From Streptomyces sp. Ru72 (GTDB taxonomy: Bacteria; Actinomycetota; Actinomycetes; Streptomycetales; Streptomycetaceae), in NCBI RefSeq assembly GCF_002920635.1, contig NZ_PQSR01000008.1, positions 80,681-144,680 on the forward strand: a stretch of DNA of 64,000 bases, in the 5' to 3' direction. Below the pieces are notes generated by a model. It saw only the letters and a program-made list of their open reading frames with translations, was not told where the DNA came from and did no database searches. Every line of letters starts with the position of its first letter. Position 1 is the first letter of the stretch. Position numbers and translations under genes: made by a program. Positions 29,933-38,798 of this stretch are shown piece by piece.

Positions 29933-30058
29933 CATTCTCCGCTTCTTCTCGAACCGCGTGCTTGATACAAATTCCCTGCACGTTCCTGTCGTTCGACGGA
30001 CGGCGCCCCACCCCCCTTTTTTTTCTGAGCCGCTCTTCTCGCACGCCCTGGAACGCCC

Positions 30059-31309
30059 GTGTCCCCCCGCACCGCCCCGCCCTGGCCTCTCGTCGCCCTT
30101 TTCACGGCCGGGTACCTGGCCTCCTACCTGCTGCCCACCACCGTCGGCAGGCTCGACTCCGGTCTTCCACTCTCCGCCACCGAGGCCGGTTCCATCGGCA
30201 GTGCCCTTCTGCTGAGTTCGGCCACCGCCGGGTTCCTGCTCGCCGCGCACGTCCGGCGCATCGGCCCCCGCCGCCTCGCCCGCGCCGGGCTCCTGTGCGC
30301 CGCCGCCGGCTACGGCACGGCCGCGCTGAGCCACAGCATCCCCGTGGTCGTCGCGGGGGCGGTCCTCGGCGGATTCGGCTCGGGGACGGTCACCACCGTC
30401 GCCGCAACCGGCATCGCAGCCCAGCCGGACCCCCACCGCGCCTCCACGCTCGGCCTGCTCGGGGTGTCCGCGCTGGCCGGTGCCGTCTATCTGACGGTCC
30501 CTCACCTCGGCCCCGGCCACGGCCTGCCGCTCGCCGCGATCGCCCTCACCGCGCTGCTGGTGTGGCCCGCGACCGGTCGCCTCACCTCCGACGGCCCGGC
30601 CACCGAGGCCACCCTCGAGGGCGGCCGGCTGCCGCATCCGCGCTCGGGGCTGGTCCTGGCCGTCGGCATCCTGTGCTGGTCCCTCGCCCAGAACTCCCTG
30701 TGGGGCGTCAGCGGGCGCATCGGCCTCACCCAGGCGCACCTGACGGAGGTCACCGTCGGCGCCGTCTTCGCGGTCGCGCTCGGCGCCGGGCTGCTCGGCG
30801 TGCTGGGCGCGGGCGCGCTCGGCCCGCGCCTCGGCCGTGCCGTGCCCATCGGCGCGGGCACCGCGCTCATCGCCGGCTGCATCGCGGTCAGCGCGTCCGC
30901 CACCGGGCTCGGTACCTTCGCCACCGGCGAGATCGCCTGGAACACGCTCTACCCGATCGTGCTGTCGTATCTGATCGGCCTGGCCGCCTCCCTCGACGGG
31001 CGCGGCCGGTGGGCCGTCCTCGTCGGCTCCGCGTCCTCGCTCGGCACGGCGGCGGGCCCTCTGACCGGCAGTGTGCTGTCCGCGCAGGCGGGCTTCCCCG
31101 CGATGGGCGCGATCCTCGCCGCCGGGCTGCTCGCCATCGCGTGCCCGCTGACCGCGGTCGCCCTGCGCACCGGGGGCCGCACGCCGCGGCCGGCGCCGGT
31201 GCGCCGGGGCTGGGGATCCTCCCCGCTCGAAGGGCTCGGGGGCGGCGCACCGGTCGTGGACGTACCCGACGCCTACGAGAACGTGTACGCGTCCACCTCG
31301 GCGAGGTAG
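30059..31309 (+). CDS. MFS transporter
   Basis: 416 residues, about 12 hydrophobic helices, with a glycine-rich helix GAVLGGFGSGTVTTVAATGIAA and weak motif A (RRIGPRRLARAG). Closest in feel to the arabinose-efflux/CynX-like MFS group; substrate unknown. GTG start without a clear Shine-Dalgarno. Its hydrophilic C-terminal tail (about 45 residues after the last helix) overlaps the end of the convergent deaminase gene by 37 bp and may be an unselected extension. Confidence 0.8.
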   Translation: MSPRTAPPWPLVALFTAGYLASYLLPTTVGRLDSGLPLSATEAGSIGSALLLSSATAGFLLAAHVRRIGPRRLARAGLLCAAAGYGTAALSHSIPVVVAGAVLGGFGSGTVTTVAATGIAAQPDPHRASTLGLLGVSALAGAVYLTVPHLGPGHGLPLAAIALTALLVWPATGRLTSDGPATEATLEGGRLPHPRSGLVLAVGILCWSLAQNSLWGVSGRIGLTQAHLTEVTVGAVFAVALGAGLLGVLGAGALGPRLGRAVPIGAGTALIAGCIAVSASATGLGTFATGEIAWNTLYPIVLSYLIGLAASLDGRGRWAVLVGSASSLGTAAGPLTGSVLSAQAGFPAMGAILAAGLLAIACPLTAVALRTGGRTPRPAPVRRGWGSSPLEGLGGGAPVVDVPDAYENVYASTSAR

Positions 31310-32265
31310 CGCGCCCGCCGCTCCTCGTCGTGCTCCAGGAAGGACGCGAGGAAGGAGTTGCGGGCCAGTTCGCGCAGCCGCTCCTCACCGAGCCCCAGGG
31401 ACGTGCGGACGGCGTCGAAGTTGTCGCCGGCGTAGCCGCCGAAGTAGGCGGGGTCGTCGGAGTTGACGGTGCACAGCAGCCCGGCGTCGAGCATGGCCGG
31501 CAGGGGGTGGTCCGCCAGGACGTCGACGGCTCGCAGGCGGACGTTCGACAGGGGGCACAGGGTCAGCGGGATCCGCTCCCTCACGAGCCGCTCGACCAGC
31601 GCCGGGTCTTCCATGCATCGCAGCCCGTGGTCGACGCGCTCGACACCGAGCACGTCGAGGGCCTCGGTGATGTACTCCGGCGGCCCCTCCTCACCTGCGT
31701 GCGCCACGCGCCTGAGGCCCAGGGCGGCGGCGGCCTCGTACACCTCGCGGAACGTGACCGGCGGGTGTCCGACCTCGGCGGAGTCGAGACCGACGCCGGT
31801 GATCCGGTCGAGGTACGGCCGCGCCGCTTCCAGGGTCTGCATCGCCGACTCCGCGGACTCGTCGCGCAGGAAGCACATGATCAGCTGGGTCGACACGCCG
31901 TGGTTCCGCTCGCTGTGGCCGAGCGCGCGCCACAGCCCCTCCACCACCGTGCCCATGTCCACGCCGCGGGCCGTGTGGGCCTGCGGGTCGAAGAAGATCT
32001 CGGCGTGCCTCACGCCCTGCGCGGCGGCGCGCCCGAGGTAGGCGTTGGCGAGGTCTTCGAAGTCCTGCTCGGTGCGCAGGACGGCCATCAGCTCGTAGTA
32101 CAGGTTCAGGAAGGACTGGAGGTCCTCGAAGGCATAGGCCGCGCGCAGTGCGTCGGTGTCGGCGTAGGGCAGCTTCACGCCGTTGCGCGCGGCCAGCTCG
32201 AACGCCAGCTCGGGCTCCAGGGTGCCTTCGATATGGAGGTGCAGTTCGGCTTTCGGGAGGGGCAT
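31273..32265 (-). CDS. add: Adenosine/adenine deaminase (adenine-deaminase-like signature)
   Basis: 330-residue metal-dependent amidohydrolase of the ADA family: N-terminal zinc motif LHLHIEG, HAGEE (about residue 198) and NSDDP (about residue 279). The extended signatures HAGEEGPPEYI and NSDDPAYFGGY are those of the fungal/Pseudomonas adenine aminohydrolases rather than of true ADA, so adenine may be the physiological substrate; automatic annotation would say adenosine deaminase. ATG 32265 follows TACGAT by six bases, predicting a leaderless mRNA. Convergent with the MFS gene. Confidence 0.85.
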   Translation of the reverse strand: MPLPKAELHLHIEGTLEPELAFELAARNGVKLPYADTDALRAAYAFEDLQSFLNLYYELMAVLRTEQDFEDLANAYLGRAAAQGVRHAEIFFDPQAHTARGVDMGTVVEGLWRALGHSERNHGVSTQLIMCFLRDESAESAMQTLEAARPYLDRITGVGLDSAEVGHPPVTFREVYEAAAALGLRRVAHAGEEGPPEYITEALDVLGVERVDHGLRCMEDPALVERLVRERIPLTLCPLSNVRLRAVDVLADHPLPAMLDAGLLCTVNSDDPAYFGGYAGDNFDAVRTSLGLGEERLRELARNSFLASFLEHDEERRARYLAEVDAYTFS

Positions 32266-32271
32266 CGAAGC

Positions 32272-32277
32272 ATCGTA
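32272..32277 (-). promoter_or_regulatory. Predicted -10 box of leaderless deaminase gene
   Basis: TACGAT ends six bases before the ATG at 32265 on the minus strand, just beyond the end of the upstream rnz gene. Confidence 0.4.
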
Positions 32278-32285
32278 CGGGTGTT

Positions 32286-33191
32286 TTATCGCCGTTTCGG
32301 AACCGGCACCCGCATGAGGTCGTGCGCCACGGTCAACTCCCCCTCGAACCCGGCGTCCCGGGCCTGTCGTTCGAACTCGTCGGGCTCGGTGTAGCGCTGG
32401 CTGAAGTGGGTCAGGACGAGATGCCGCACCCCCGCGTCGGCGGCGACACGTCCGGCCTGCCCGGCCGTCAGATGCCCGTGCTCCTCGGCGAGTCGGGCAT
32501 CCTCGTCCAGGAAGGTCGACTCGATGACGAGCATGTCGCAGCCGTCGGCGAGGGCGTGGACGCCGTCGCAGAGCCGGGTGTCCATGACGAACGCGAACCG
32601 CTGCCCGCGCCGCACCTCGCTGACCTCCTCCAGCGACACACCGCCGAGGGATCCCTCCCGCTGGATCCGCCCGACGTCGGGGCCCTTGATGCCGTGGGCC
32701 GCGAGCCGTCCGGGCAGCATGCGGCGCCCGTCCGGCTCGATGATCCGGTAGCCGTAGGACTCGACCGGGTGGGAGAGCCGGCGGGCCTGAAGCGTGTACG
32801 CGGCAGTCACGGCGAGGGGCCCGTCCGTGTCGACCGGCGCCTCGGTCAGGGCGACGGTCTCGCGGTACGCCGTCGCGTACCGCAGGCGCTCGAAGAACCG
32901 ACGGCCCGACCTCGGGTAGTGCGCGGTGATCTCGTGCGGCACCTGGTCGAGGTTGATGCGCTGGATGACACCGGCGAGACCCAGCGAGTGGTCGCCGTGG
33001 AAGTGGGTGACGCAGATCCGGTGCAGGTCGTGGGCGGCCACCCCGGCGCGCAGCATCTGCCGCTGGGTGCCCTCGCCGGGGTCGAAGAGGATGCCCTCGC
33101 CGTCCCAGCGCAGCAGGTAGCCGTTGTGGTTGCGGTGCCGGGTCGGGACCTGGCTGGCGGTGCCCAGGACGACCAGTTCGCGTACGGACAC
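32286..33191 (-). CDS. rnz: Ribonuclease Z
   Basis: 301-residue tRNA 3'-processing endonuclease of the metallo-beta-lactamase fold. The zinc motif [10 protein letters not shown] (about residues 62-71) and the PxKxGP-like flexible-arm region ([17 protein letters not shown], about 164-180) are present, and VLTHFSQRY gives the C-terminal His. GTG start six bases after the HIT-protein stop; the two are one transcript. Confidence 0.92.
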   Translation of the reverse strand: MSVRELVVLGTASQVPTRHRNHNGYLLRWDGEGILFDPGEGTQRQMLRAGVAAHDLHRICVTHFHGDHSLGLAGVIQRINLDQVPHEITAHYPRSGRRFFERLRYATAYRETVALTEAPVDTDGPLAVTAAYTLQARRLSHPVESYGYRIIEPDGRRMLPGRLAAHGIKGPDVGRIQREGSLGGVSLEEVSEVRRGQRFAFVMDTRLCDGVHALADGCDMLVIESTFLDEDARLAEEHGHLTAGQAGRVAADAGVRHLVLTHFSQRYTEPDEFERQARDAGFEGELTVAHDLMRVPVPKRR

Positions 33192-33197
33192 GGCGCC

Positions 33198-33551
33198 TTA
33201 CCCGGGGGGCCACTGCAGGCCGCGGCCGCCCAGGACGTGGGCGTGCGCGTGCCAGACGGTCTGGCCGGCGCCGCTGCCGGTGTTGAAGACGACGCGGTAG
33301 CTGTCGAGCTTCTCCTGCGCGGCGACCTCTCCGGCCTCGCGGAGCACGTCGGCGGTGATGGCCGGTTCGGCGGCGGCGAGGGCGGCGATGTCCCGGTGGT
33401 GCACCCGGGGGATGACCAGCACATGGGTCGGCGCCTGGGGGTTGATGTCCTGGAAGGCGACGGTGGTGTCGGTCTCCCGGACGATCGTCGCCGGGATCTG
33501 CCCCGCGACGATCTTGCAGAACAGGCAGTCGTCCTGCGGCTCTCCCGCCAT
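33198..33551 (-). CDS. HIT family (histidine triad) protein
   Basis: 117 residues. The catalytic triad is WHAHAHVLGG (His-X-His-X-His) near the C-terminus, and CLFCKIVAGQIPA is the N-terminal HINT signature with a Cys pair. HINT-type enzymes hydrolyse AMP phosphoramidates or similar nucleotide adducts. ATG chosen because GAGGAGG lies six bases upstream. First gene of the hit-rnz transcript. Confidence 0.93.
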   Translation of the reverse strand: MAGEPQDDCLFCKIVAGQIPATIVRETDTTVAFQDINPQAPTHVLVIPRVHHRDIAALAAAEPAITADVLREAGEVAAQEKLDSYRVVFNTGSGAGQTVWHAHAHVLGGRGLQWPPG

Positions 33552-33597
33552 GCGTGCCTCCTCACACGGACTGATCACTACGACGCATGCTATCGGC

Positions 33598-33668
33598 ACT
33601 CTCTCCCCGCCCGCCCCGGAAGGCGGGCGGGGGGAGAGCGTCCGCCCGCCCTTCCGGGGCGGGGCGGC
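33598..33668 (-). terminator. Large hairpin after the tricorn-type protease gene
   Basis: CTCTCCCCGCCCGCC (33601-33615) pairs with GGCGGGCGGGGGGAGAG (33622-33638) around a CCGGAA loop; a second inverted copy of the CCGCCCCGGAAGG core follows at 33645-33665, so alternative folds are possible. It lies just past the protease stop and before the HIT gene promoter region. Confidence 0.7.
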
Positions 33669-33671
33669 GGA

Positions 33672-36600
33672 TCACAGTTCCGGCAGCTCCGGGGGCTGCT
33701 TCGCCGGACGTTCCTCCAGTGCCGCCAGTGCCAGGCGGATCGCCTCGTCCAACTGCGCGTCGCGGCCCGCCGCGTGGTCCTGGGGGGCCTGGACCACCTC
33801 GACGTCGGGATCGACGCCGCGGTTCTCCACCTCCCACCCGTACCCCTCCATCCAGAAGGCGTACTTGGGCTGGGTCACCAGCGTGCCGTCGACCAGCCGG
33901 TACTTGCTGTCGATCCCGATGACACCGCCCCACGTCCGCGTCCCGACCACCGGGCCGATGCCGAGCGCCTTGATCGCCGCGTTGACGATGTCGCCGTCCG
34001 AGCCGGAGAACTCGTTGGCGACCGCGACGACGGGCCCGCGCGGCGCGTCCTCCGGGTAGCTGTACGGCCGCAGCCCGCGCGGCACGTCCCAGCCCACGAT
34101 CCGCCGCGCCAGCTTCTCCACGACCAGCTGGGAGGTGTGGCCGCCCCTGTTCTCCCGGACGTCCACCACCAGGCCCTCCCGCGCGACCTCGATCCGCAGG
34201 TCACGGTGGAGCTGCGCCCATCCGGAGCCCACCATGTCCGGCACGTGCAGATACCCGAGCCGCCCGCCCGACCTCTCGTGCACGTAGGCCCGCCGGTCCG
34301 CCACCCACGCGTGGTACCTGAGCGGCTCCTCGTCGGCGATCGGGACGACGACGGCGTACCGGAGATCGCCCCCGCCCGCCGGCGAGACCGTCAGCTCCAC
34401 CGGTCTGCCGGCCGTCCCCACCAGCAACGGCCCGGGCCCGGTCACCGGGTCCACCGGCCGCCCGCCGACCGCGACGATCGCGTCACCGGCCCGTATCGCC
34501 ACCCCGGGTGCGGCCAGCGGTGCCTGGGCGTCGGGGTCGGAGGTCTCCGAGGGCAGCACCCGGTCGACGCGCCAACTGCCGTCCGCATGCCGGGAGATGT
34601 CGGCGCCGAGCAGTCCCTGCCGCCGGTCCTGGCCGGGGCCGTAGCCGTGGGGAAGGACGTACGCGTGCGAGGTGCCCAACTCGCCCTGCACCTCCCACAG
34701 CAGGTCGACCAGGTCGTCGTGGGTGGCGACCCGCTCGAGCACCGGCCGGTACCGGGCCAGTACGCCGTCCCAGTCGACGCCGCCCAGGTCGGGCCGCCAG
34801 AAGTTGTCCCGCATGATCCGGCCGGTCTCGTCGAACATCTGTCGCCACTCGGCGGCCGGGTCGACTGTCTGCCGGATGCGCGACAGGTCGACGGTGATGT
34901 TCGCGTCGGAGTCGTCGTCGTTCGGGGCGCGCCGGTCGCTGGGGACGACCTTGAGCTTGCCGTCGGTCCACAGCAGCACCCGCTTGCCGTCGCCGGTGAC
35001 CGAGAAGTGGTCGGCGTCCGAGGCCAGGTGCTCGATGCGCTGCTGGACGAGGTCGTACCGCTCCAGCTCGCTCCTGGGGTCGGGATCGTCGGGAGTGGCG
35101 CGTGAGGTGCCGAGGACGCCGCGCACCGGGTGCCGCAGCCACAGCACCCCGTCCTTGGCGGCGCGCAGCCCCGAGTAGCGCGCGGCCTCCACCGGGAACG
35201 GCACGATCCGGTCGGCCAGGCCCTCCAGGTCGACGCGGGTGGTCGGCGCGCCCTCGCTGTCGGGTGTCTCGTCCTTGTCGGGCGCCTCGAAGGGGCGGCC
35301 GTGCCGCTGCGGCCCGAACGGGGACGGGGTGGTCGCGGCGAGCGTGATCAGGTACGGCCGGGAGCCGCCCACGAAGGCGAGGTCGAAGACGTGGTCGTCG
35401 TACACCGGGTCGAAGGAGCGCGCCGAGAGGAACGCGAGATGCTTGCCGTCGAGGGTGAACGCGGGCGCGTAGTCCCGGAACCGCAGCGGGGTCGCCTCGG
35501 TCACCGAAAGGTCGGCCGTGTTGGCGAGTTTCAGGTGGCGCAGCGGGCGCGGCCCGGGGTGCGACCAGGCCAGCCACACCGAGTCGGGCGCGAAGACGAG
35601 CCCGCTGACCTCGCCGTCCTCGCTGCGGTCGACCTCGCGCACCTCGCCGCTGTCCCGCTCGACGAGCAGCACCCGCCCGTCGTGCGCGGCGACGGCCACC
35701 TTGCTGCCGTCGGGCGACACCGCGAGCCCCAGCACCCGCCCGAGCTGCCCGGCGGCGAGCCGTCGCGGGACGGCGCCGGGAGCAAGGCCGGTGGCGGGCG
35801 CGAACTCCAGCGCGTCGTCGCCCTCCGCGTCCGTCACCCACACCACCCACTCCTCGCCGTCCGCGCGGAAGGTGTGCGGCAGCCGGGCGCGCACGCCGTG
35901 CTCGGCGGCGAGCGCGCGGGCGGGCCCCGAGCGGTGGGTCACCCAGTGGACGGCGCCGCGCACCGCGACGGCGCTGCCGCGCCCGGTGTGGTCGGGCGAG
36001 GCGGCCCCGAACCAGCGGGAGGCGTCGACCGGATACGGCTGGAGGTCCACGCGCTGCCCGCCGAGCCGGATGTCGAGCGGCCTCGGCTCGGCCCCGTCGA
36101 GGTCGTCGAGGATCCACAGCCGGCCGGCCGAGGAGTACACGACCCGGGTGCCGTCGGTGGCCGCCTGCCGGGCGTAGAAGCCGTCGAGGGGGGTGTGCCG
36201 TCGCAGGTCGGAGCCGTCGGCGAGCGACGAGTACAGCGCCCCGACGCCCTCGTGGTCACTGAGGAAGGCGATGCGGTCCCCCACCCACGACGGGTACTCG
36301 ATGTTGCCGTCCAGGTCCTCGTGCAGCCGTACGAACTCGCCGTTGTCCTCGCGGTCGATCCACAGCTTGCCGGCCGTGCCGCCCCGGTAACGCTTCCAGA
36401 GGGCGGCCTCGCGGGCCCCGGCGGACAGCAGCACGGTGTGCGGCCCGTACGCCACCTCGCCGACGGGCCCGTACGGCAGCGTGGTCGCCGGTCCCCCGTC
36501 GAGCGGTACGGCGTGCGCCCAGGTGCGGCGGAAGGACGCCTGGCCGACCGTGCTGAGCGCGAGCACGTCCCCGTCGGGGGTCCAGCCGCGCACCTGGGTC

Positions 36601-36875
36601 TTCACACTTCCCCAGTGGGTGAGGCGCTTGGCGGGTCCGCCGTCGATCGGCGCGATGTGCACCTCGGGCGCGCCGTCGCGGGTGGAGGTCCAGGCGACGG
36701 TCGTGCCGTCCGGGGAGATGCGGGGGTGGTTCACGGGTATGTTGTCGGCGCTGACCCGCCAGGCGCGGCCGCCGTCGAGCGGGGCGACCCAGACGTCGTC
36801 CTCGGCGGTGAAGGCGACCAACTCGCCGTGCAGATGCGGGAAACGGAGATACGCGGGCGATGCGGACTGAGTCAC
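33672..36875 (-). CDS. Tricorn-type S41 family protease
   Basis: 1067 residues, the full tricorn architecture: an N-terminal beta-propeller pair (about 1-640, blades such as HPRISPDGTTVAWTSTRDG), a core helical domain (~680-750), a PDZ domain (~755-850) and an S41 catalytic domain. The tricorn tetrad is recognisable: SH in GTSHAYV (~735), the nucleophile in EFSGSDGD (~960) and Glu in EVENRGVDPD (~1017). It degrades peptides released by larger proteases. GTG 36875 follows TAGGGT by six bases (leaderless prediction). Cytosolic; no signal peptide. Confidence 0.95.
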   Translation of the reverse strand: MTQSASPAYLRFPHLHGELVAFTAEDDVWVAPLDGGRAWRVSADNIPVNHPRISPDGTTVAWTSTRDGAPEVHIAPIDGGPAKRLTHWGSVKTQVRGWTPDGDVLALSTVGQASFRRTWAHAVPLDGGPATTLPYGPVGEVAYGPHTVLLSAGAREAALWKRYRGGTAGKLWIDREDNGEFVRLHEDLDGNIEYPSWVGDRIAFLSDHEGVGALYSSLADGSDLRRHTPLDGFYARQAATDGTRVVYSSAGRLWILDDLDGAEPRPLDIRLGGQRVDLQPYPVDASRWFGAASPDHTGRGSAVAVRGAVHWVTHRSGPARALAAEHGVRARLPHTFRADGEEWVVWVTDAEGDDALEFAPATGLAPGAVPRRLAAGQLGRVLGLAVSPDGSKVAVAAHDGRVLLVERDSGEVREVDRSEDGEVSGLVFAPDSVWLAWSHPGPRPLRHLKLANTADLSVTEATPLRFRDYAPAFTLDGKHLAFLSARSFDPVYDDHVFDLAFVGGSRPYLITLAATTPSPFGPQRHGRPFEAPDKDETPDSEGAPTTRVDLEGLADRIVPFPVEAARYSGLRAAKDGVLWLRHPVRGVLGTSRATPDDPDPRSELERYDLVQQRIEHLASDADHFSVTGDGKRVLLWTDGKLKVVPSDRRAPNDDDSDANITVDLSRIRQTVDPAAEWRQMFDETGRIMRDNFWRPDLGGVDWDGVLARYRPVLERVATHDDLVDLLWEVQGELGTSHAYVLPHGYGPGQDRRQGLLGADISRHADGSWRVDRVLPSETSDPDAQAPLAAPGVAIRAGDAIVAVGGRPVDPVTGPGPLLVGTAGRPVELTVSPAGGGDLRYAVVVPIADEEPLRYHAWVADRRAYVHERSGGRLGYLHVPDMVGSGWAQLHRDLRIEVAREGLVVDVRENRGGHTSQLVVEKLARRIVGWDVPRGLRPYSYPEDAPRGPVVAVANEFSGSDGDIVNAAIKALGIGPVVGTRTWGGVIGIDSKYRLVDGTLVTQPKYAFWMEGYGWEVENRGVDPDVEVVQAPQDHAAGRDAQLDEAIRLALAALEERPAKQPPELPEL

Positions 36876-36881
36876 CAGGTC

Positions 36882-36887
36882 ACCCTA
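36882..36887 (-). promoter_or_regulatory. Predicted -10 box of leaderless protease gene
   Basis: TAGGGT ends six bases before the GTG start at 36875; no Shine-Dalgarno sequence is present. Confidence 0.4.
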
Positions 36888-36957
36888 AGCAGCGAGCGCG
36901 TACCCGAACAGGGGGTTTTCCCACTTACCTGTCCCATGCCCGCACCGCTCGCGTCCG

Positions 36958-37527
36958 TCACTTGCCCTGAACCGGCCAGCAGGTGGGATCGCCCTGGCAC
37001 CAGATGGTCCTGGTGACGGTGACCGTGACGGTGGGACCGGGCTGCCCGGGGCCGGCCGGGCGGCCGCCGGGCGGACTGGGCGTGCTGCCCTGGCAGTTGC
37101 CTAGGCCGCTGACGTGGAACAGCTCCTTGCCGCCCACGGTGCCCCTGAGGTCCCCGCGGACACACCTGCCGTCGACGGCTCGGGTGACCCGGCCCTTGAC
37201 GGTGATGTCCTTGCCGTCGTCCGTCTGCCCCTTGCAGTCGACGGTGACGACGGCGGTCTCGCTCGCCGAAAGCGCCGAGCCGGACGTACCCGACGCGCCG
37301 GCCCCGCTGCTGCCGTAGTCGCCCGAGCAGCTCAGCCAGCGCACCTTCACATGCTGCCGCTCCAGCTCCTTCGTGGCGGTCTGGTCCGTGGTGTACGCCA
37401 CCGACGCGGAGCTGAGATCACCGGGCTGGCAGGCCACGGCTCCGCCCACGGCCACCACCGCGAGGCCGGTGACCGCGGCGACCCGCCGTACCCCGGGTCG
37501 TCGCCCAATGCGCCGCAATGCCCCCAT
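36958..37527 (-). CDS. Small secreted or lipoprotein of unknown function
   Basis: 189 residues. Arg-rich N-terminus and hydrophobic stretch (VAAVTGLAVVAVGGAVAC, residues ~16-33) ending in a Cys with a weak lipobox, so probably a lipoprotein or secreted protein. The mature part has six Cys, a Gly/Ser linker, a Pro-rich segment and an unusual VTVTVTRTIWCQGDPTCWP end with two Trp. No family recognised. Isolated between the protease and VOC genes. Confidence 0.75.
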   Translation of the reverse strand: MGALRRIGRRPGVRRVAAVTGLAVVAVGGAVACQPGDLSSASVAYTTDQTATKELERQHVKVRWLSCSGDYGSSGAGASGTSGSALSASETAVVTVDCKGQTDDGKDITVKGRVTRAVDGRCVRGDLRGTVGGKELFHVSGLGNCQGSTPSPPGGRPAGPGQPGPTVTVTVTRTIWCQGDPTCWPVQGK

Positions 37528-37611
37528 GAAGGGCAGCGTGCCACTCCCGCGGCGGCGACGGTAGAGCGCATACGGTCACACGAGCGCCCCGCCGTCGGCC
37601 TCCCCGCGCCG

Positions 37612-38004
37612 TCAGCCGCGCAGCAGCAGCCACTGCTGGAGTTCCACCAGATTGCCCTCCGGGTCCTTGAGGTGGGCGACGCGCATACGGTCGGTCATGT
37701 GGGCAGGGCCGTGCAGCAGGGTCGCGCCGCGGGAGGTGATCTCGGCGCAGTACGCGTCCAGGTCGTCCACGCGCAGCACCACCAGCGAGCGGTGGCCCGT
37801 GGCGTGGTCGCCCAGTTCGCCGAGGACCTGGGCCATCATCGCCCGGTCCTGCAGCGCGATGCCCGCGGATCCGGCGGCCGGGCTGAACTTCTCGTACGGC
37901 CCGTCGGCCGCGCCCGACTGCGGCTTGAGGCCGAGGACGTCGGCGTAGAAGCGGTAGCAGGCCGGGAAGTCCGTGACCAGCAGCCGCACTTGGGCGAGTT
38001 CCAT
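37612..38004 (-). CDS. VOC family protein (glyoxalase/dioxygenase fold)
   Basis: 130 residues made of two beta-alpha-beta-beta-beta units: residues ~1-60 (LAQVRLLVTDFPACYRFYADVLGL) and ~70-130 (SLVVLRVDDLDAYCAEI; AHLKDPEGNLVELQQW). The C-terminal Glu is at the usual metal position, but the full metal triad is not clear. GGGGGAA stands before the ATG. Substrate unknown; could be a resistance or binding protein. Confidence 0.85.
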   Translation of the reverse strand: MELAQVRLLVTDFPACYRFYADVLGLKPQSGAADGPYEKFSPAAGSAGIALQDRAMMAQVLGELGDHATGHRSLVVLRVDDLDAYCAEITSRGATLLHGPAHMTDRMRVAHLKDPEGNLVELQQWLLLRG

Positions 38005-38048
38005 GGCGTTCCCCCGGTGGCTGGATGGATCCGTTCGAGGTCCGTGCG

Positions 38049-38798
38049 TCAGGACCAGCGGCCCGTGCGGCCGAGCAGCAGCGCGGCCGCCGCGGTGCCG
38101 GCGGTCGATGTACGAAGGACACTACGCCCGAGGACGTACGCCTTCGCACCGGCTTCCCGGAACAGCGCCAGCTCCTCGGAGGAGATGCCGCCTTCGGGCC
38201 CGACGACCAGGACGATCTCGCCCTCCGTGGGCAGTTGGGCGGTGGCGAGCGGCTCGCTGCCGTACTCGAAGTCCGAGTGGAGCACGGCGGCGAAGTCGGC
38301 TTTGGCGAGAAGTGCGGCAACCTGCTTGGTCGTCGCCGCGTCCGCGACCTCCGGAAAGCGCACCCGGCGCGACTGCTTGCCCGCCTCGCGGGCGGTGGCC
38401 CGCCACTTGCCGAGCGCCTTCAGCCCGCGGTCGCCCTTCCACTGGGTGATGCACCGGGCGGCCTGCCACGGGACGATCGCGTCGACGCCGACCTCGGTCA
38501 TGGTCTCCACGGCCAGCTCACCGCGGTCGCCCTTGGGGAGGGCCTGGACGACGGTGATGCGGGGAGACTCCACGGGCTCCTCGTGGACGGACTCCAGATC
38601 CGTCACGACGAGCCGGTCCTTGCCCTCGGCGGCCTTCACCACACCCTCGGTCCAGCGTCCGCGCCCGTCGGTGAGGACGACGTCCTCACCGGGTCGCAGC
38701 CGCTTCACCGAGACCGCGTGCCGGCCCTCGGGGCCGTCCAGCACGAACTCCGTTCCGATCACGTCGAGTCGGTCGACGACGAAGACGGGAGCGGTCAT
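38049..38798 (-). CDS. rsmE: 16S rRNA m3U1498 methyltransferase RsmE
   Basis: 249 residues, SPOUT-class methyltransferase. N-terminal PUA-like domain (HAVSVKRLRPGEDVVLTDGRG) and C-terminal trefoil knot with VVGPEGGISSEELALF and LGRSVLRTSTAGTAAA, the SAM-binding and family signatures. It methylates N3 of U1498 in the decoding centre. Overlaps the stop of the upstream gene by four bases (ATGA), hence coupled. In many genomes rsmE is near hrcA-dnaJ, as here. Confidence 0.96.
   Translation of the reverse strand: MTAPVFVVDRLDVIGTEFVLDGPEGRHAVSVKRLRPGEDVVLTDGRGRWTEGVVKAAEGKDRLVVTDLESVHEEPVESPRITVVQALPKGDRGELAVETMTEVGVDAIVPWQAARCITQWKGDRGLKALGKWRATAREAGKQSRRVRFPEVADAATTKQVAALLAKADFAAVLHSDFEYGSEPLATAQLPTEGEIVLVVGPEGGISSEELALFREAGAKAYVLGRSVLRTSTAGTAAAALLLGRTGRWS

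Noticed and set aside
30017..30024. T8 run after C6 in a GC-rich region
   Set aside because: Could be slippery or a terminator U tract, but no stem precedes it and it lies before a gene, not after one. Probably incidental.
32148..35105. 985-codon plus-strand open frame
   Set aside because: Antisense shadow of the deaminase, rnz, HIT and tricorn genes; no start signal and no motif.
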